Source: Streptomyces cellostaticus
GTDB taxonomy: Bacteria > Actinomycetota > Actinomycetes > Streptomycetales > Streptomycetaceae
Reading direction: 5' to 3'
Length of the DNA stretch: 62,713 bases
NCBI RefSeq assembly: GCF_001513965.1
Contig: NZ_KQ948049.1
Location: forward strand, 4,957-67,669
The notes beneath the pieces were generated by a model that was given only the letters and a program-made list of their open reading frames with translations, had not been told where the DNA came from and did not search any database. The position numbers were made by a program, and so were the translations under genes. Numbering within the stretch: position 1 is the first letter of the stretch; each line of letters opens with the position of its first letter. Positions 51,715-59,808 of this stretch are shown here, piece by piece.

Positions 51715-52008
51715 TCACTGCGCGTCGAGCCCCCCGTTGTGCGGCATCGGCTTCAGATCGAACTCCCCGTCCCGGGCGCCCAGCACGAACGCCCGCCACT
51801 CCGCCTCCGTGTACCGCAGCACGGTGTCCGGGTCGAGGGAGGACCGCATCGCGACCGCCCCTTCGGGCAGGTACGCGATCTCGACCCGCTCCTCGTGCTC
51901 CTCCGTGCCCGGCGCGCAGTGCCACTCGACGCCCGAGATGTCGAGCGCGTACAGCTCGTCGCGCTCGCGTTCCTTGCGCGCCTTGATCTCCGCTTCCGTC
52001 TCCGCCAT
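51715..52008 (-). CDS. DUF397-like small protein
   Basis: A 97-residue protein. The C-terminal half (VAMRSSLDPDTVLRYTEAEWRAFVLGARDGEFD) has the DUF397 pattern, a small domain usually encoded next to XRE-type regulators in streptomycetes. The N-terminus is a charged helix (AETEAEIKARKERERDEL). No XRE regulator is next to it here. ATG 52008 has GGAAGGGG about 10 bases upstream; an upstream ATG at 52032 lies before that site. Confidence 0.75.
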   Translation of the reverse strand: MAETEAEIKARKERERDELYALDISGVEWHCAPGTEEHEERVEIAYLPEGAVAMRSSLDPDTVLRYTEAEWRAFVLGARDGEFDLKPMPHNGGLDAQ

Positions 52009-52149
52009 CCCGAAGCGACCCCTTCCCGACATACGTACGATCAGCACGCCCACCCTAGTGGCCGACGCCTGCGCGCCCGGGCTGTTCCGGAACGCGGGAG
52101 AAGACGCCCGTCGCCGCCTGGTACGCTGGTCGACGGCCGTTTGTGTACG

Positions 52150-52288
52150 CACCCCCGGAGCCCCCGCAGGTAGCACTGCAGGTTCTGGAGGCCGCGCCCA
52201 GCGGATCCCAGCCTCCCGAGTTACGGAAGCTCCCTCGAGAAGTAGACCGGGGGCACTCGATGGCACTCACAGACTATGAGGAGTACGC
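52150..52288 (+). promoter_or_regulatory. Structured leader of rpsO
   Basis: The 139 bases before rpsO can fold. CCCCCGG (52153-52159) can pair with CCGGGGG (52248-52254), enclosing a GGAGGC/GCCTCC hairpin (52188-52217). S15 represses its own mRNA in several bacteria by binding leader junctions, so this is a candidate autoregulatory site. The fold was judged by eye only. A TACGCT box at 52122-52127 may be the -10 of the rpsO promoter; no good -35 is seen. Confidence 0.35.
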
Positions 52289-52576
52289 GTGTCGCTCGAC
52301 GCCGCTACGAAGAAGCAGATCATCGCCGAGTTCGGTACCAAGGAGGGTGACACCGGCTCCCCCGAGGTCCAGGTCGCCATGCTCTCCCGTCGGATCTCCG
52401 ACCTGACGGAGCACCTCAAGACCCACAAGCACGACCACCACTCCCGCCGTGGTCTGCTGATCCTGGTCGGTCAGCGCCGTCGCCTGCTGCAGTACCTGGC
52501 GAAGAAGGACATCCAGCGCTTCCGTACGCTGGTCGACCGCCTGGGCATCCGCCGCGGTGCGGCGGGCGCCAAGTAG
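52289..52576 (+). CDS. rpsO: 30S ribosomal protein S15
   Basis: A 95-residue S15 protein, which binds the three-way junction of 16S rRNA early in 30S assembly. The sequence SLDAATKKQIIAEFG, the GDTGSPEVQVAMLSRRI motif and the DHHSRRGLLILVGQRRRLLQYL helix are typical. GTG 52289 has GAGGAG 7 bases upstream. It precedes pnp, the usual order, with a terminator-like hairpin and a structured leader between them. Confidence 0.98.
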   Translation: MSLDAATKKQIIAEFGTKEGDTGSPEVQVAMLSRRISDLTEHLKTHKHDHHSRRGLLILVGQRRRLLQYLAKKDIQRFRTLVDRLGIRRGAAGAK

Positions 52577-52585
52577 GACGCCGTG

Positions 52586-52627
52586 AAGGGGAGCGGTTCC
52601 CGGAAGGACTCGGGGGCCGCTCCCTTT
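52586..52627 (+). terminator. Hairpin after rpsO
   Basis: AAGGGGAGCGG (52586-52596) pairs with CCGCTCCCTTT (52617-52627), 11 bp with one G-T pair, and ends in TTT. It starts 10 bases after the rpsO stop and probably acts as a leaky terminator in the rpsO-pnp operon. Confidence 0.75.
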
Positions 52628-52755
52628 GCCGTATGCGGGGCGTCGCCCTGCGTACGGAAGCCCCCGTCGTTCGTGCGGAAACGTGCGGAGTGTCACTCAC
52701 GCTTTGTAGTGTGGTAGCACAACGCAATACGGACGACACAGCACGATAAAGATAA

Positions 52756-52863
52756 GGAGAAGTGCACCTCGCCGCCGCCGGTCCTCGGTAGTGGCCCCCG
52801 GGGGAAAGCGAGCCCCGGGTGCTTCGATCGAAGACCGGCCCGCACAGCCCGGCGCACTTCTCC
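52756..52863 (+). promoter_or_regulatory. Nested-hairpin leader of pnp
   Basis: A large foldable element precedes pnp. The outer stem pairs GGAGAAGTGC (52756-52765) with GCACTTCTCC (52854-52863). Inside, GCCGGTC (52777-52783) pairs with GACCGGC (52833-52839). Within that are a CCCGGGG-type stem and the small hairpin CTTCGATCGAAG. In Escherichia coli and Streptomyces, the rpsO-pnp intergenic hairpin is cut by RNase III and mediates PNPase autoregulation; this is probably the equivalent element. Confidence 0.75.
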
Positions 52864-52920
52864 GCCACCGTCCCCCTGCCATACGGGCAGCCGAGGGACG
52901 AAGACGAGGAGAAAACGCTA

Positions 52921-55143
52921 GTGGAGAACGAGACCCACTACGCCGAGGCCGTCATCGACAATGGCGCCTTCGGCACCCGTACCATCCGTTTCGAGACGGG
53001 CCGCCTGGCCAAGCAGGCCGCCGGTTCCGCCGTGGCGTACCTGGACGACGACACCATGGTGCTGTCGGCCACCACCGCCTCCAAGAACCCCAAGGACCAG
53101 CTCGACTTCTTCCCGCTGACGGTGGACGTCGAGGAGCGGATGTACGCCGCCGGCAAGATCCCCGGCAGCTTCTTCCGCCGTGAGGGCCGGCCCTCCGAGG
53201 ACGCGATCCTCACCTGCCGTCTCATCGACCGCCCGCTGCGCCCGTCCTTCAAGAAGGGCCTGCGCAACGAGATCCAGGTCGTCGCGACGATCATGGCCCT
53301 CAACCCCGACCACCTGTACGACGTCGTCGCGATCAACGCCGCGTCCGCGTCCACGCAGCTGGCCGGTCTGCCCTTCTCCGGCCCGATCGGCGGCGTCCGC
53401 GTCGCGCTGATCCGCGGCCAGTGGGTCGCGTTCCCGACGCACACCGAGCTCGAGGACGCAGTCTTCGACATGGTGGTCGCCGGCCGCGCCCTGGAGGACG
53501 GCGACGTCGCGATCATGATGGTCGAGGCCGAGGCCACCGAGAAGACCATCAAGCTGGTCGAGGGCGGCTCCGAGGCGCCGACCGAGGAGGTCGTCGCCGC
53601 CGGTCTTGAGGCCGCGAAGCCGTTCATCAAGGTCCTCTGCCGGGCCCAGGCCGACCTCGCCTCCAAGGCCGCCAAGCCGACCGGCGAGTTCCCGATCTTC
53701 CTGGACTACCAGGACGACGTCCTGGAGGCCCTCGCGGCCGCCGTCCGCCCCGAGCTGGCGCAGGCGCTCACCATCGCCGGCAAGCAGGAGCGCGAGGCCG
53801 AGCTGGACCGGGTCAAGGGCCTGGCCGCCGAGAAGCTCCTGCCGGAGTTCGAAGGCCGCGAGAAGGAGATCTCCGCCGCGTACCGCTCGCTCACCAAGCA
53901 GCTGGTCCGTGAGCGCGTGATCAAGGAGAAGAAGCGCATCGACGGCCGCGGTGTCACCGACATCCGCACGCTGGCCGCCGAGGTCGAGGCCATCCCGCGG
54001 GTGCACGGTTCCGCGGTGTTCGAGCGTGGCGAGACCCAGATCCTGGGCGTCACCACCCTCAACATGCTCCGCATGGAGCAGCAGTTGGACACCCTCTCCC
54101 CGGTGACCCGCAAGCGCTACATGCACAACTACAACTTCCCGCCGTACTCCACCGGTGAGACCGGCCGCGTCGGCTCCCCGAAGCGCCGCGAGATCGGCCA
54201 CGGCGCCCTCGCCGAGCGCGCCCTCGTGCCGGTCCTGCCGGCGCGCGAGGAGTTCCCCTACGCGATCCGCCAGGTCTCCGAGGCGCTGAGCTCCAACGGC
54301 TCGACGTCCATGGGCTCGGTCTGCGCCTCCACCATGTCGCTGCTGAACGCCGGTGTGCCGCTGAAGGCCCCCGTCGCCGGTATCGCCATGGGTCTGATCT
54401 CCCAGGAGATCGACGGCGAGACGCACTACGTCACCCTCACCGACATCCTCGGTGCGGAGGACGCCTTCGGCGACATGGACTTCAAGGTCGCCGGCACCAA
54501 GGAGTTCGTGACCGCCCTCCAGCTCGACACCAAGCTGGACGGCATCCCCGCCTCCGTCCTGGCCGCGGCCCTCAAGCAGGCCCGCGACGCGCGTCTCCAC
54601 ATCCTCGACGTGATGATGGAGGCCATCGACCGGCCCGACGAGATGTCCCCGAACGCTCCGCGGATCATCACCGTCAAGATCCCGGTCGACAAGATCGGTG
54701 AGGTCATCGGCCCCAAGGGCAAGATGATCAACCAGATCCAGGAGGACACGGGCGCCGAGATCACCATCGAGGACGACGGCACGATCTACATCGGTGCCGC
54801 CGACGGCCCGTCCGCCGAGGCCGCCCGCGCCACGATCAACGGCATCGCCAACCCGACGATGCCCGAGGTCGGCGAGCGCTACCTCGGTACGGTCGTGAAG
54901 ACGACCACCTTCGGTGCGTTCGTCTCCCTGCTGCCCGGCAAGGACGGTCTGCTGCACATCTCGCAGATCCGCAAGCTCGCCGGCGGCAAGCGCGTGGAGA
55001 ACGTCGAGGACGTCGTCGGCGTGGGCCAGAAGGTCCAGGTCGAGATCGCCGAGATCGACTCCCGCGGGAAGCTCTCCCTCATCCCCGTGATCGAGGGCGA
55101 GGAAGGCTCCGACGAGACGAAGAAGGACGACGCCGACCAGTGA
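52921..55143 (+). CDS. pnp: Polyribonucleotide nucleotidyltransferase (PNPase)
   Basis: A 740-residue PNPase, which degrades RNA 3' to 5' by phosphorolysis and in Streptomyces also adds 3' tails. Two RNase PH-like domains come first (residues 1-225 and 335-555) with an alpha-helical linker. The KH domain (VKIPVDKIGEVIGPKGKMI near residue 583) and the S1 domain (YLGTVVKTTTFGAFVSLLPG near 655) follow. GTG 52921 has AGGAGAAAA upstream and gives the normal N-terminus ENETHYAEAVI, although the frame is open through the leader. The stop overlaps the protease start by 4 bases (GTGA). Confidence 0.98.
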   Translation: MENETHYAEAVIDNGAFGTRTIRFETGRLAKQAAGSAVAYLDDDTMVLSATTASKNPKDQLDFFPLTVDVEERMYAAGKIPGSFFRREGRPSEDAILTCRLIDRPLRPSFKKGLRNEIQVVATIMALNPDHLYDVVAINAASASTQLAGLPFSGPIGGVRVALIRGQWVAFPTHTELEDAVFDMVVAGRALEDGDVAIMMVEAEATEKTIKLVEGGSEAPTEEVVAAGLEAAKPFIKVLCRAQADLASKAAKPTGEFPIFLDYQDDVLEALAAAVRPELAQALTIAGKQEREAELDRVKGLAAEKLLPEFEGREKEISAAYRSLTKQLVRERVIKEKKRIDGRGVTDIRTLAAEVEAIPRVHGSAVFERGETQILGVTTLNMLRMEQQLDTLSPVTRKRYMHNYNFPPYSTGETGRVGSPKRREIGHGALAERALVPVLPAREEFPYAIRQVSEALSSNGSTSMGSVCASTMSLLNAGVPLKAPVAGIAMGLISQEIDGETHYVTLTDILGAEDAFGDMDFKVAGTKEFVTALQLDTKLDGIPASVLAAALKQARDARLHILDVMMEAIDRPDEMSPNAPRIITVKIPVDKIGEVIGPKGKMINQIQEDTGAEITIEDDGTIYIGAADGPSAEAARATINGIANPTMPEVGERYLGTVVKTTTFGAFVSLLPGKDGLLHISQIRKLAGGKRVENVEDVVGVGQKVQVEIAEIDSRGKLSLIPVIEGEEGSDETKKDDADQ

Positions 55144-56519
55144 CGTCCCGTAGCTCCAAGGCGACGGCCCGCACCTCTTCGGAGGCGCGGGCCGTCGCCC
55201 GTACCCAAACCCTCATCAAGGGCACGAACGGCATCGGTACGGTCCGCAAGACCACCCTCCCGGGTGGCCTGCGCATCGTCACCGAGACCCTGCCCTCCGT
55301 GCGCTCGGCGACCTTCGGTATCTGGGCGCACGTCGGCTCCCGCGACGAGACGCCGTCCCTGAACGGCGCCACGCACTACCTGGAGCACCTGCTCTTCAAG
55401 GGCACCGGCCGCAGGTCCGCCCTGGACATCTCCTCCGCCATCGACGCGGTCGGCGGCGAGATGAACGCGTTCACGGCGAAGGAGTACACGTGCTACTACG
55501 CGCGCGTGCTCGACACCGACCTGCCGCTCGCCATCGACGTCGTCTGCGACATGCTGACCGGCTCGCTCATCCTCGAAGAGGACGTCGACGTCGAGCGCGG
55601 CGCGATCCTCGAAGAGATCGCGATGACCGAGGACGACCCGGGCGACTGTGTGCACGACCTGTTCGCGCACACGATGTTCGGCGACAACGCCCTCGGCCGC
55701 CCCGTCCTCGGCACCGTCGACACGGTCAACGCCCTCACCGCCGACCGCATCCGCCGCTTCTACAAGAAGCACTACGACCCCACCCACCTGGTGGTCGCCT
55801 GCGCCGGCAACATCGACCACAACAAGGTCGTACGACAGGTCCGCGCGGCCTTCGAGAAGGCGGGCGCCTTCAAGAGCCTCGAAGCGCAGCCCATCGCCCC
55901 GCGCGACGGCAGCCGCACGATCCGCACGACCGGCAAGGTGGAGCTGCTCGCCCGCAAGACCGAGCAGGCGCACGTCGTCCTCGGTATGCCGGGCCTGGCC
56001 CGCACCGACGAGCGCCGCTGGGCCATGGGCGTGCTCAACACCGCCCTCGGCGGCGGCATGTCGTCCCGCCTCTTCCAGGAGGTCCGGGAGAAGCGCGGCC
56101 TGGCCTACAGCGTGTACTCGTACACCTCCGGCTTCGCCGACTGCGGCCTGTTCGGCGTGTACGCCGGCTGCCGCCCGAGCCAGGTGCACGACGTGCTGAA
56201 GATCTGCCGCGACGAACTCGACCACGTCGCCGCGAACGGCCTCACCGACGACGAGATCGGCCGCGCCATAGGCCAGCTCCAGGGCTCCACCGTCCTCGGT
56301 CTTGAGGACACCGGCGCGCTGATGAACCGTATCGGCAAGAGCGAGCTGTGCTGGGGCGAGCAGATGTCCGTCGACGACATGCTGACCCGGATAGCGGCGG
56401 TCACCCCGGACGAGGTCCGCTCGGTCGCCCGCGACATCCTGGGACAGCGCCCGTCGCTGTCGGTCATCGGCCCGCTGAAGGACAAGCAGGCCGCACGGCT
56501 GCACGACGCCGTCGCCTGA
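55140..56519 (+). CDS. M16 family zinc metallopeptidase
   Basis: A 459-residue M16B (pitrilysin-type) peptidase. The inverted zinc motif is H79-x-x-E82-H83 (THYLEHLLFKGT), with the third ligand expected in LEEIAMTEDDPGD (Glu158 or Glu159). The C-terminal half has the second M16 domain, with GGGMSSRLFQEVREKRGLAYSVYSYTS. These enzymes work as dimers to degrade peptides. GTG 55140 overlaps the pnp stop, so translation is coupled to PNPase. This gene pair is common in actinobacteria. Confidence 0.95.
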   Translation: MTSRSSKATARTSSEARAVARTQTLIKGTNGIGTVRKTTLPGGLRIVTETLPSVRSATFGIWAHVGSRDETPSLNGATHYLEHLLFKGTGRRSALDISSAIDAVGGEMNAFTAKEYTCYYARVLDTDLPLAIDVVCDMLTGSLILEEDVDVERGAILEEIAMTEDDPGDCVHDLFAHTMFGDNALGRPVLGTVDTVNALTADRIRRFYKKHYDPTHLVVACAGNIDHNKVVRQVRAAFEKAGAFKSLEAQPIAPRDGSRTIRTTGKVELLARKTEQAHVVLGMPGLARTDERRWAMGVLNTALGGGMSSRLFQEVREKRGLAYSVYSYTSGFADCGLFGVYAGCRPSQVHDVLKICRDELDHVAANGLTDDEIGRAIGQLQGSTVLGLEDTGALMNRIGKSELCWGEQMSVDDMLTRIAAVTPDEVRSVARDILGQRPSLSVIGPLKDKQAARLHDAVA

Positions 56520-56522
56520 TCA

Positions 56523-56549
56523 CCTCCGGTAAGAAACCCCTCCGGTAAG
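56523..56549 (+). repeat. Duplicated 11-mer before dapB
   Basis: CCTCCGGTAAG occurs at 56523-56533 and 56539-56549, period 16, in the 40-base gap between the M16 peptidase and dapB. The second copy runs into the dapB ribosome binding site (AAGGAAG), so it may be a small local duplication of that site. Confidence 0.6.
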
Positions 56550-56559
56550 GAAGCAACAG

Positions 56560-57312
56560 ATGAGCAAGCTGCGCGTGGCGGTCCTCGGTGCCAAGGGCCG
56601 GATCGGGTCCGAGGCGGTACGGGCGGTCGAGGCCGCCGAGGACATGGAGCTGGTGGCCGCCCTCGGCCGGGGCGACAGGCTGGAGACGCTGGCGGAGACC
56701 GGCGCCCAGGTCGCCGTCGAGCTGACCACCCCCGCCTCCGTGATGGGCAACCTCGACTTCTGCGTGCGCCACGGCATCCACGCGGTCGTCGGTACGACGG
56801 GCTGGACCGACGAGCGCCTCGCGCAGCTGACGGGCTGGCTCGCCCAGTCCCCGGAGACGGGCGTGCTCATCGCGCCGAACTTCTCCATCGGCGCCGTCCT
56901 GACCATGAAGTTCTCCCAGATCGCCGCGCCGTACTTCGAGTCGGTCGAGGTGGTCGAGCTGCACCACCCGAACAAGGTCGACGCCCCCTCCGGGACCGCC
57001 ACGCGCACGGCCCAGCTCATCGCCGAGGCCCGCCGCCAGGCCGGTACGGCCCCGGCACCGGACGCCACGGTCACCGCCCTGGACGGCGCCCGCGGGGCGG
57101 ACGTGGACGGCGTCCCCGTGCACGCCGTACGCCTGCGCGGCCTCCTGGCCCACCAGGAGGTGCTGCTCGGCGCCGAGGGCGAGACCCTCACCATCCGCCA
57201 CGACTCCCTGCACCACAGCAGCTTCATGCCGGGCATCCTGCTCGGCGCCCGCCGCGTGGTCTCGACTCCGGGCCTGACCTTCGGCCTGGAGCACTTCCTG
57301 GACCTGAGCTGA
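56560..57312 (+). CDS. dapB: 4-hydroxy-tetrahydrodipicolinate reductase
   Basis: Reduces HTPA in the lysine/meso-diaminopimelate pathway. The 250-residue protein has the N-terminal dinucleotide-binding motif VLGAKGRIGSEA. The catalytic region H135-H-P-N-K139-VDAPSGTA carries the conserved His and Lys. The C-terminal FGLEHFLDL completes the Rossmann part. ATG 56560 has AAGGAAG upstream. It follows the M16 peptidase on the same strand and is 12 bases from the next gene. dapA lies 2.5 kb further on. Confidence 0.97.
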   Translation: MSKLRVAVLGAKGRIGSEAVRAVEAAEDMELVAALGRGDRLETLAETGAQVAVELTTPASVMGNLDFCVRHGIHAVVGTTGWTDERLAQLTGWLAQSPETGVLIAPNFSIGAVLTMKFSQIAAPYFESVEVVELHHPNKVDAPSGTATRTAQLIAEARRQAGTAPAPDATVTALDGARGADVDGVPVHAVRLRGLLAHQEVLLGAEGETLTIRHDSLHHSSFMPGILLGARRVVSTPGLTFGLEHFLDLS

Positions 57313-57324
57313 GCCGAAGACGTC

Positions 57325-57777
57325 ATGCGCGCGAAGATCACCTACCTAGTCACGGCCGCCGTCCTGCTGTTCTACTTCGTCCTGGTCGGCAGCCGCGGCG
57401 TCATGCTCATCCAGTCCGGCACGGTCCTCACCGTCACCTTCGGGATCGCGGTGCTCATCCTGCCGGTCATCGGCCTGTGGTTCCTGTGGAAGAACACCCA
57501 GTTCGTCCGCAAGGCCAACCAGCTCGCCGCCGAACTCGACGCCGAGGGCGGCCTGCCCGTCGACGAGCTGAAGCGCACCGCGGGCGGCCGTATCGACCGC
57601 GACTCGGCCGATGAGGTGTTCGCCCAGCGCAAGGCCGAGACGGAGGCGGCTCCGGACGACTGGCGCAGCTGGTTCCGGCTCGCCGTCGCCTACCACGACG
57701 CCCGGGACACCCCGCGCGCCCGCAAGGCGATGCAGCGCGCCATCGCCCTGCACGACGGCAGACCCGTCCAGGCCTGA
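57325..57777 (+). CDS. Small membrane protein with C-terminal TPR-like segment
   Basis: A 150-residue protein of unknown function. Two transmembrane helices lie at about residues 5-27 and 34-56 (YLVTAAVLLFYFVLVGS and TFGIAVLILPVIGLWFLW). A charged cytoplasmic part ends in a TPR-like repeat (WRSWFRLAVAYHDARDTPRARKAMQRAIAL). It starts 12 bases after dapB, so it is probably in the same operon, and a terminator follows. As I recall it, similar genes follow dapB in streptomycetes. Confidence 0.85.
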   Translation: MRAKITYLVTAAVLLFYFVLVGSRGVMLIQSGTVLTVTFGIAVLILPVIGLWFLWKNTQFVRKANQLAAELDAEGGLPVDELKRTAGGRIDRDSADEVFAQRKAETEAAPDDWRSWFRLAVAYHDARDTPRARKAMQRAIALHDGRPVQA

Positions 57778-57798
57778 GCCACGTCCCGGCCGGTACGA

Positions 57799-57838
57799 CG
57801 AAGGGGCCGGCCCGCACCGCGGCGGACCGGCCCCTTCG
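57799..57838. terminator. Bidirectional terminator after the dapB operon
   Basis: CGAAGGGGCCGG (57799-57810) and CCGGCCCCTTCG (57827-57838) form a perfect 12-bp stem with a 16-base loop. It lies 21 bases after the plus-strand stop and 15 bases from the convergent minus-strand stop. Confidence 0.9.
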
Positions 57839-57853
57839 GCCTGCTTACGGCGG

Positions 57854-58408
57854 TCAGCCGTGCCCGTACTGCGCGGCCCACGCCTCCACCGTGTCCGCCG
57901 CCCGGTCGAAGGCCGCGGGACGGTTCAGGAAGTCCAGGCCGTGCGTGGTCAGCAGCGGCGGAGTGTCCCCGGCAGGCCGGTCCTTGCGTACGAACGTCAG
58001 GGCCTGCCCCTGCACCGTGCGCGGCAGCCCCAGCCAGCGCACCGGCTGCTGGGCCGTCCGCACCGAGACCACGCGCTGCCAGGGCACCGTACGCGTCAGC
58101 AGGAAGCCCACCTGACGCACCCCGCGCGCGCTCACCCAGACACCCATGCGCAGCGTCCGCAGCGCGCCAGCGATGACCGCCAACGCCACGGCGAGGACCA
58201 CGCCGGCGGAGGACACCGAGCCGGTCAGGGCGATGAGAACCGCTGCGAACAGCACGAACGAGGAGAGCAGCAGCCCCAGGGCGGCCCCGCCCACCCGCCA
58301 GGGCCCGGGCCGGTAGGGGCGCCGCCAGCGGTCCCGGTCGTCGAAGGGCAGCGGGCTCTCGGATGCCGCGTCGAAGGTGCGGTCGGCCGTCAGGAAGGGC
58401 AGGGGCAC
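57854..58408 (-). CDS. PH-domain-like membrane protein
   Basis: A 184-residue protein. Two transmembrane helices near residues 38-85 (LGLLLSSFVLFAAVLIALTG and AGVVLAVALAVIAGAL) are followed by a small beta-rich domain (GVWVSARGVRQVGFLLTRTVPWQRVVSVRTA) typical of bacterial PH-like domains. Function is unknown. GTG 58408 has GAGTGAGGA 6-7 bases upstream. It is convergent with the dapB operon and lies 91 bases downstream of the small membrane protein gene on the same strand. Confidence 0.82.
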   Translation of the reverse strand: MPLPFLTADRTFDAASESPLPFDDRDRWRRPYRPGPWRVGGAALGLLLSSFVLFAAVLIALTGSVSSAGVVLAVALAVIAGALRTLRMGVWVSARGVRQVGFLLTRTVPWQRVVSVRTAQQPVRWLGLPRTVQGQALTFVRKDRPAGDTPPLLTTHGLDFLNRPAAFDRAADTVEAWAAQYGHG

Positions 58409-58499
58409 GGCTGGTCCTCACTCAATCCTTGCGTGGGCTGTGCCCGGTGAGGCTATCCGGCCGGATTCCCGCTCACCACCCGTGGGCCGCCGGAAGGGT

Positions 58500-58682
58500 T
58501 CAGTGCCCTTGCGAGGCCTGGGACTGCTGGGCCGGCGTACTGGACGGCGTGGACAGCGCGGGCATGCCGAGGATCACCGAGCCGACCAGTCCGGCGACGA
58601 TGGTGAGGCCCAGCAGCCAGCGCCCGGCTATCTGGCCGAAGGACGCCCGCTGACGGGGCGGGGGAGTGACATCGCTGAACAC
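58500..58682 (-). CDS. Small single-pass membrane protein
   Basis: A 60-residue protein with one transmembrane helix (WLLGLTIVAGLVGSVILGMPAL, residues 23-44) and a Ser/Thr/Gln/Pro-rich tail. GTG 58682 lies 13 bases after AGAGGAG, which is rather far, so the start is uncertain. Function is unknown. It is divergent from thyX. Confidence 0.55.
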   Translation of the reverse strand: MFSDVTPPPRQRASFGQIAGRWLLGLTIVAGLVGSVILGMPALSTPSSTPAQQSQASQGH

Positions 58683-58868
58683 GGGTGGGCACCGCTCCTC
58701 TCAAGATCGAATCAAGACCGAACACACAGTCCTCACCGATACAGACGGTCGCATGGCACAAAAGGTGCCCATGTCCGAAAAAATCCATGGCAAGGTCACG
58801 GTTCGGGTCTGTCAGAGGTCCCCCGTACAGTGGGCGCGAACCTCAAAGCAGTGATGGGAAGGACCCCC

Positions 58869-59597
58869 GTGACCACCCCCGAGCAGCTCACGCTCCGCAG
58901 TGACGTCACCGTCGAGCTGGTGAAGTCCAGCGCTTCGGATGCCGACGTCCTCTTCGCCGCCCGCGTCTCGACGCTCGGCGAGCAGTCCCTGGACGAGCTG
59001 GACAAGGACCCCGAGCGCTCCAAGGGCCTGATCAACTACCTGATGCGCGACCGGCACGGCAGCCCGTTCGAGCACAACTCGATGACCTTCTTCATCAGCG
59101 CTCCGATCTTCGTCTTCCGCGAGTTCATGCGGCACCGGGTCGGCTGGTCGTACAACGAGGAGTCGGGCCGCTACCGGGAGCTCCAGCCGGTCTTCTACGT
59201 CCCCGACGAGGCCCGCAAGCTCGTGCAGGAGGGCCGCCCGGGCAAGTACGTCTTCGTCGAGGGCACCCCGGCCCAGCAGGAACTGGTCGGCCGGGCCATG
59301 GAGGACTCGTACCGGCAGGCGTACGAGACGTACCAGGAGATGCTCGCCGCCGGCGTCGCCCGCGAGGTCGCCCGCGCGGTCCTCCCCGTCGGCCTGTACT
59401 CCTCGATGTACGCCACCTGCAACGCTCGCTCCCTGATGCACTTCCTCGGCCTGCGCACCCAGCACGAGCTGGCCAAGGTGCCGTCCTTCCCGCAGCGGGA
59501 GATCGAGATGGTCGGCGAGAAGATGGAGGCGGAGTGGGCCAGGCTCATGCCGCTCACCTACGCCGCCTTCAATGCGAACGGCCGTGTGGCCCCGTGA
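58869..59597 (+). CDS. thyX: Flavin-dependent thymidylate synthase
   Basis: Makes dTMP from dUMP with FAD, NADPH and methylene-THF. The 242-residue ThyX has the family signature R88-H-R90 ... S99 (RHRVGWSYNEES), which binds dUMP and flavin. GTG 58869 has GGAAGGA 5-6 bases upstream; ATG 58854 lies before that site and is rejected. A TACAGT box at 58826-58831 may be its -10, with a poor -35 (TTCGGG). A terminator follows. No thyA is in the window. Confidence 0.97.
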   Translation: MTTPEQLTLRSDVTVELVKSSASDADVLFAARVSTLGEQSLDELDKDPERSKGLINYLMRDRHGSPFEHNSMTFFISAPIFVFREFMRHRVGWSYNEESGRYRELQPVFYVPDEARKLVQEGRPGKYVFVEGTPAQQELVGRAMEDSYRQAYETYQEMLAAGVAREVARAVLPVGLYSSMYATCNARSLMHFLGLRTQHELAKVPSFPQREIEMVGEKMEAEWARLMPLTYAAFNANGRVAP

Positions 59598-59694
59598 CGA
59601 AGCTCTGTTCCCCCACGCGGAACGGATGTACGGGTCGGCCTCGCGAAGTGTCCGTATTGCGGCATTTGGAGAAGTTCATCTAGCCTGATCAAAC

Positions 59695-59738
59695 GGACCC
59701 GGCACTGCTTGAACCCCCGAGCAGGCAGTGCCGGGTTC
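59695..59738 (+). terminator. Terminator after thyX
   Basis: GGACCCGGCACTGC (59695-59708) pairs with GCAGTGCCGGGTTCC (59725-59738), 14 bp with one G-T pair and a 16-base loop. It lies about 100 bases after thyX and 70 before dapA, so it could also be an attenuator in the dapA leader. Confidence 0.75.
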
Positions 59739-59808
59739 CGCATTTGTCCTGATCTTCCCGACACCCCGCGGGCAGACCACGCATGGAGCACCGAGTAGCG
59801 TGTAACCC

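Noticed and set aside
51715..52266. Longer version of the DUF397-like protein starting near 52266
   Set aside because: The extra N-terminal part has no family similarity and runs through the rpsO upstream region; ATG 52008 has a proper ribosome binding site.
59695..59738. T-box or lysine riboswitch before dapA
   Set aside because: Only one simple terminator-like stem is visible; none of the conserved riboswitch or T-box elements can be recognised.
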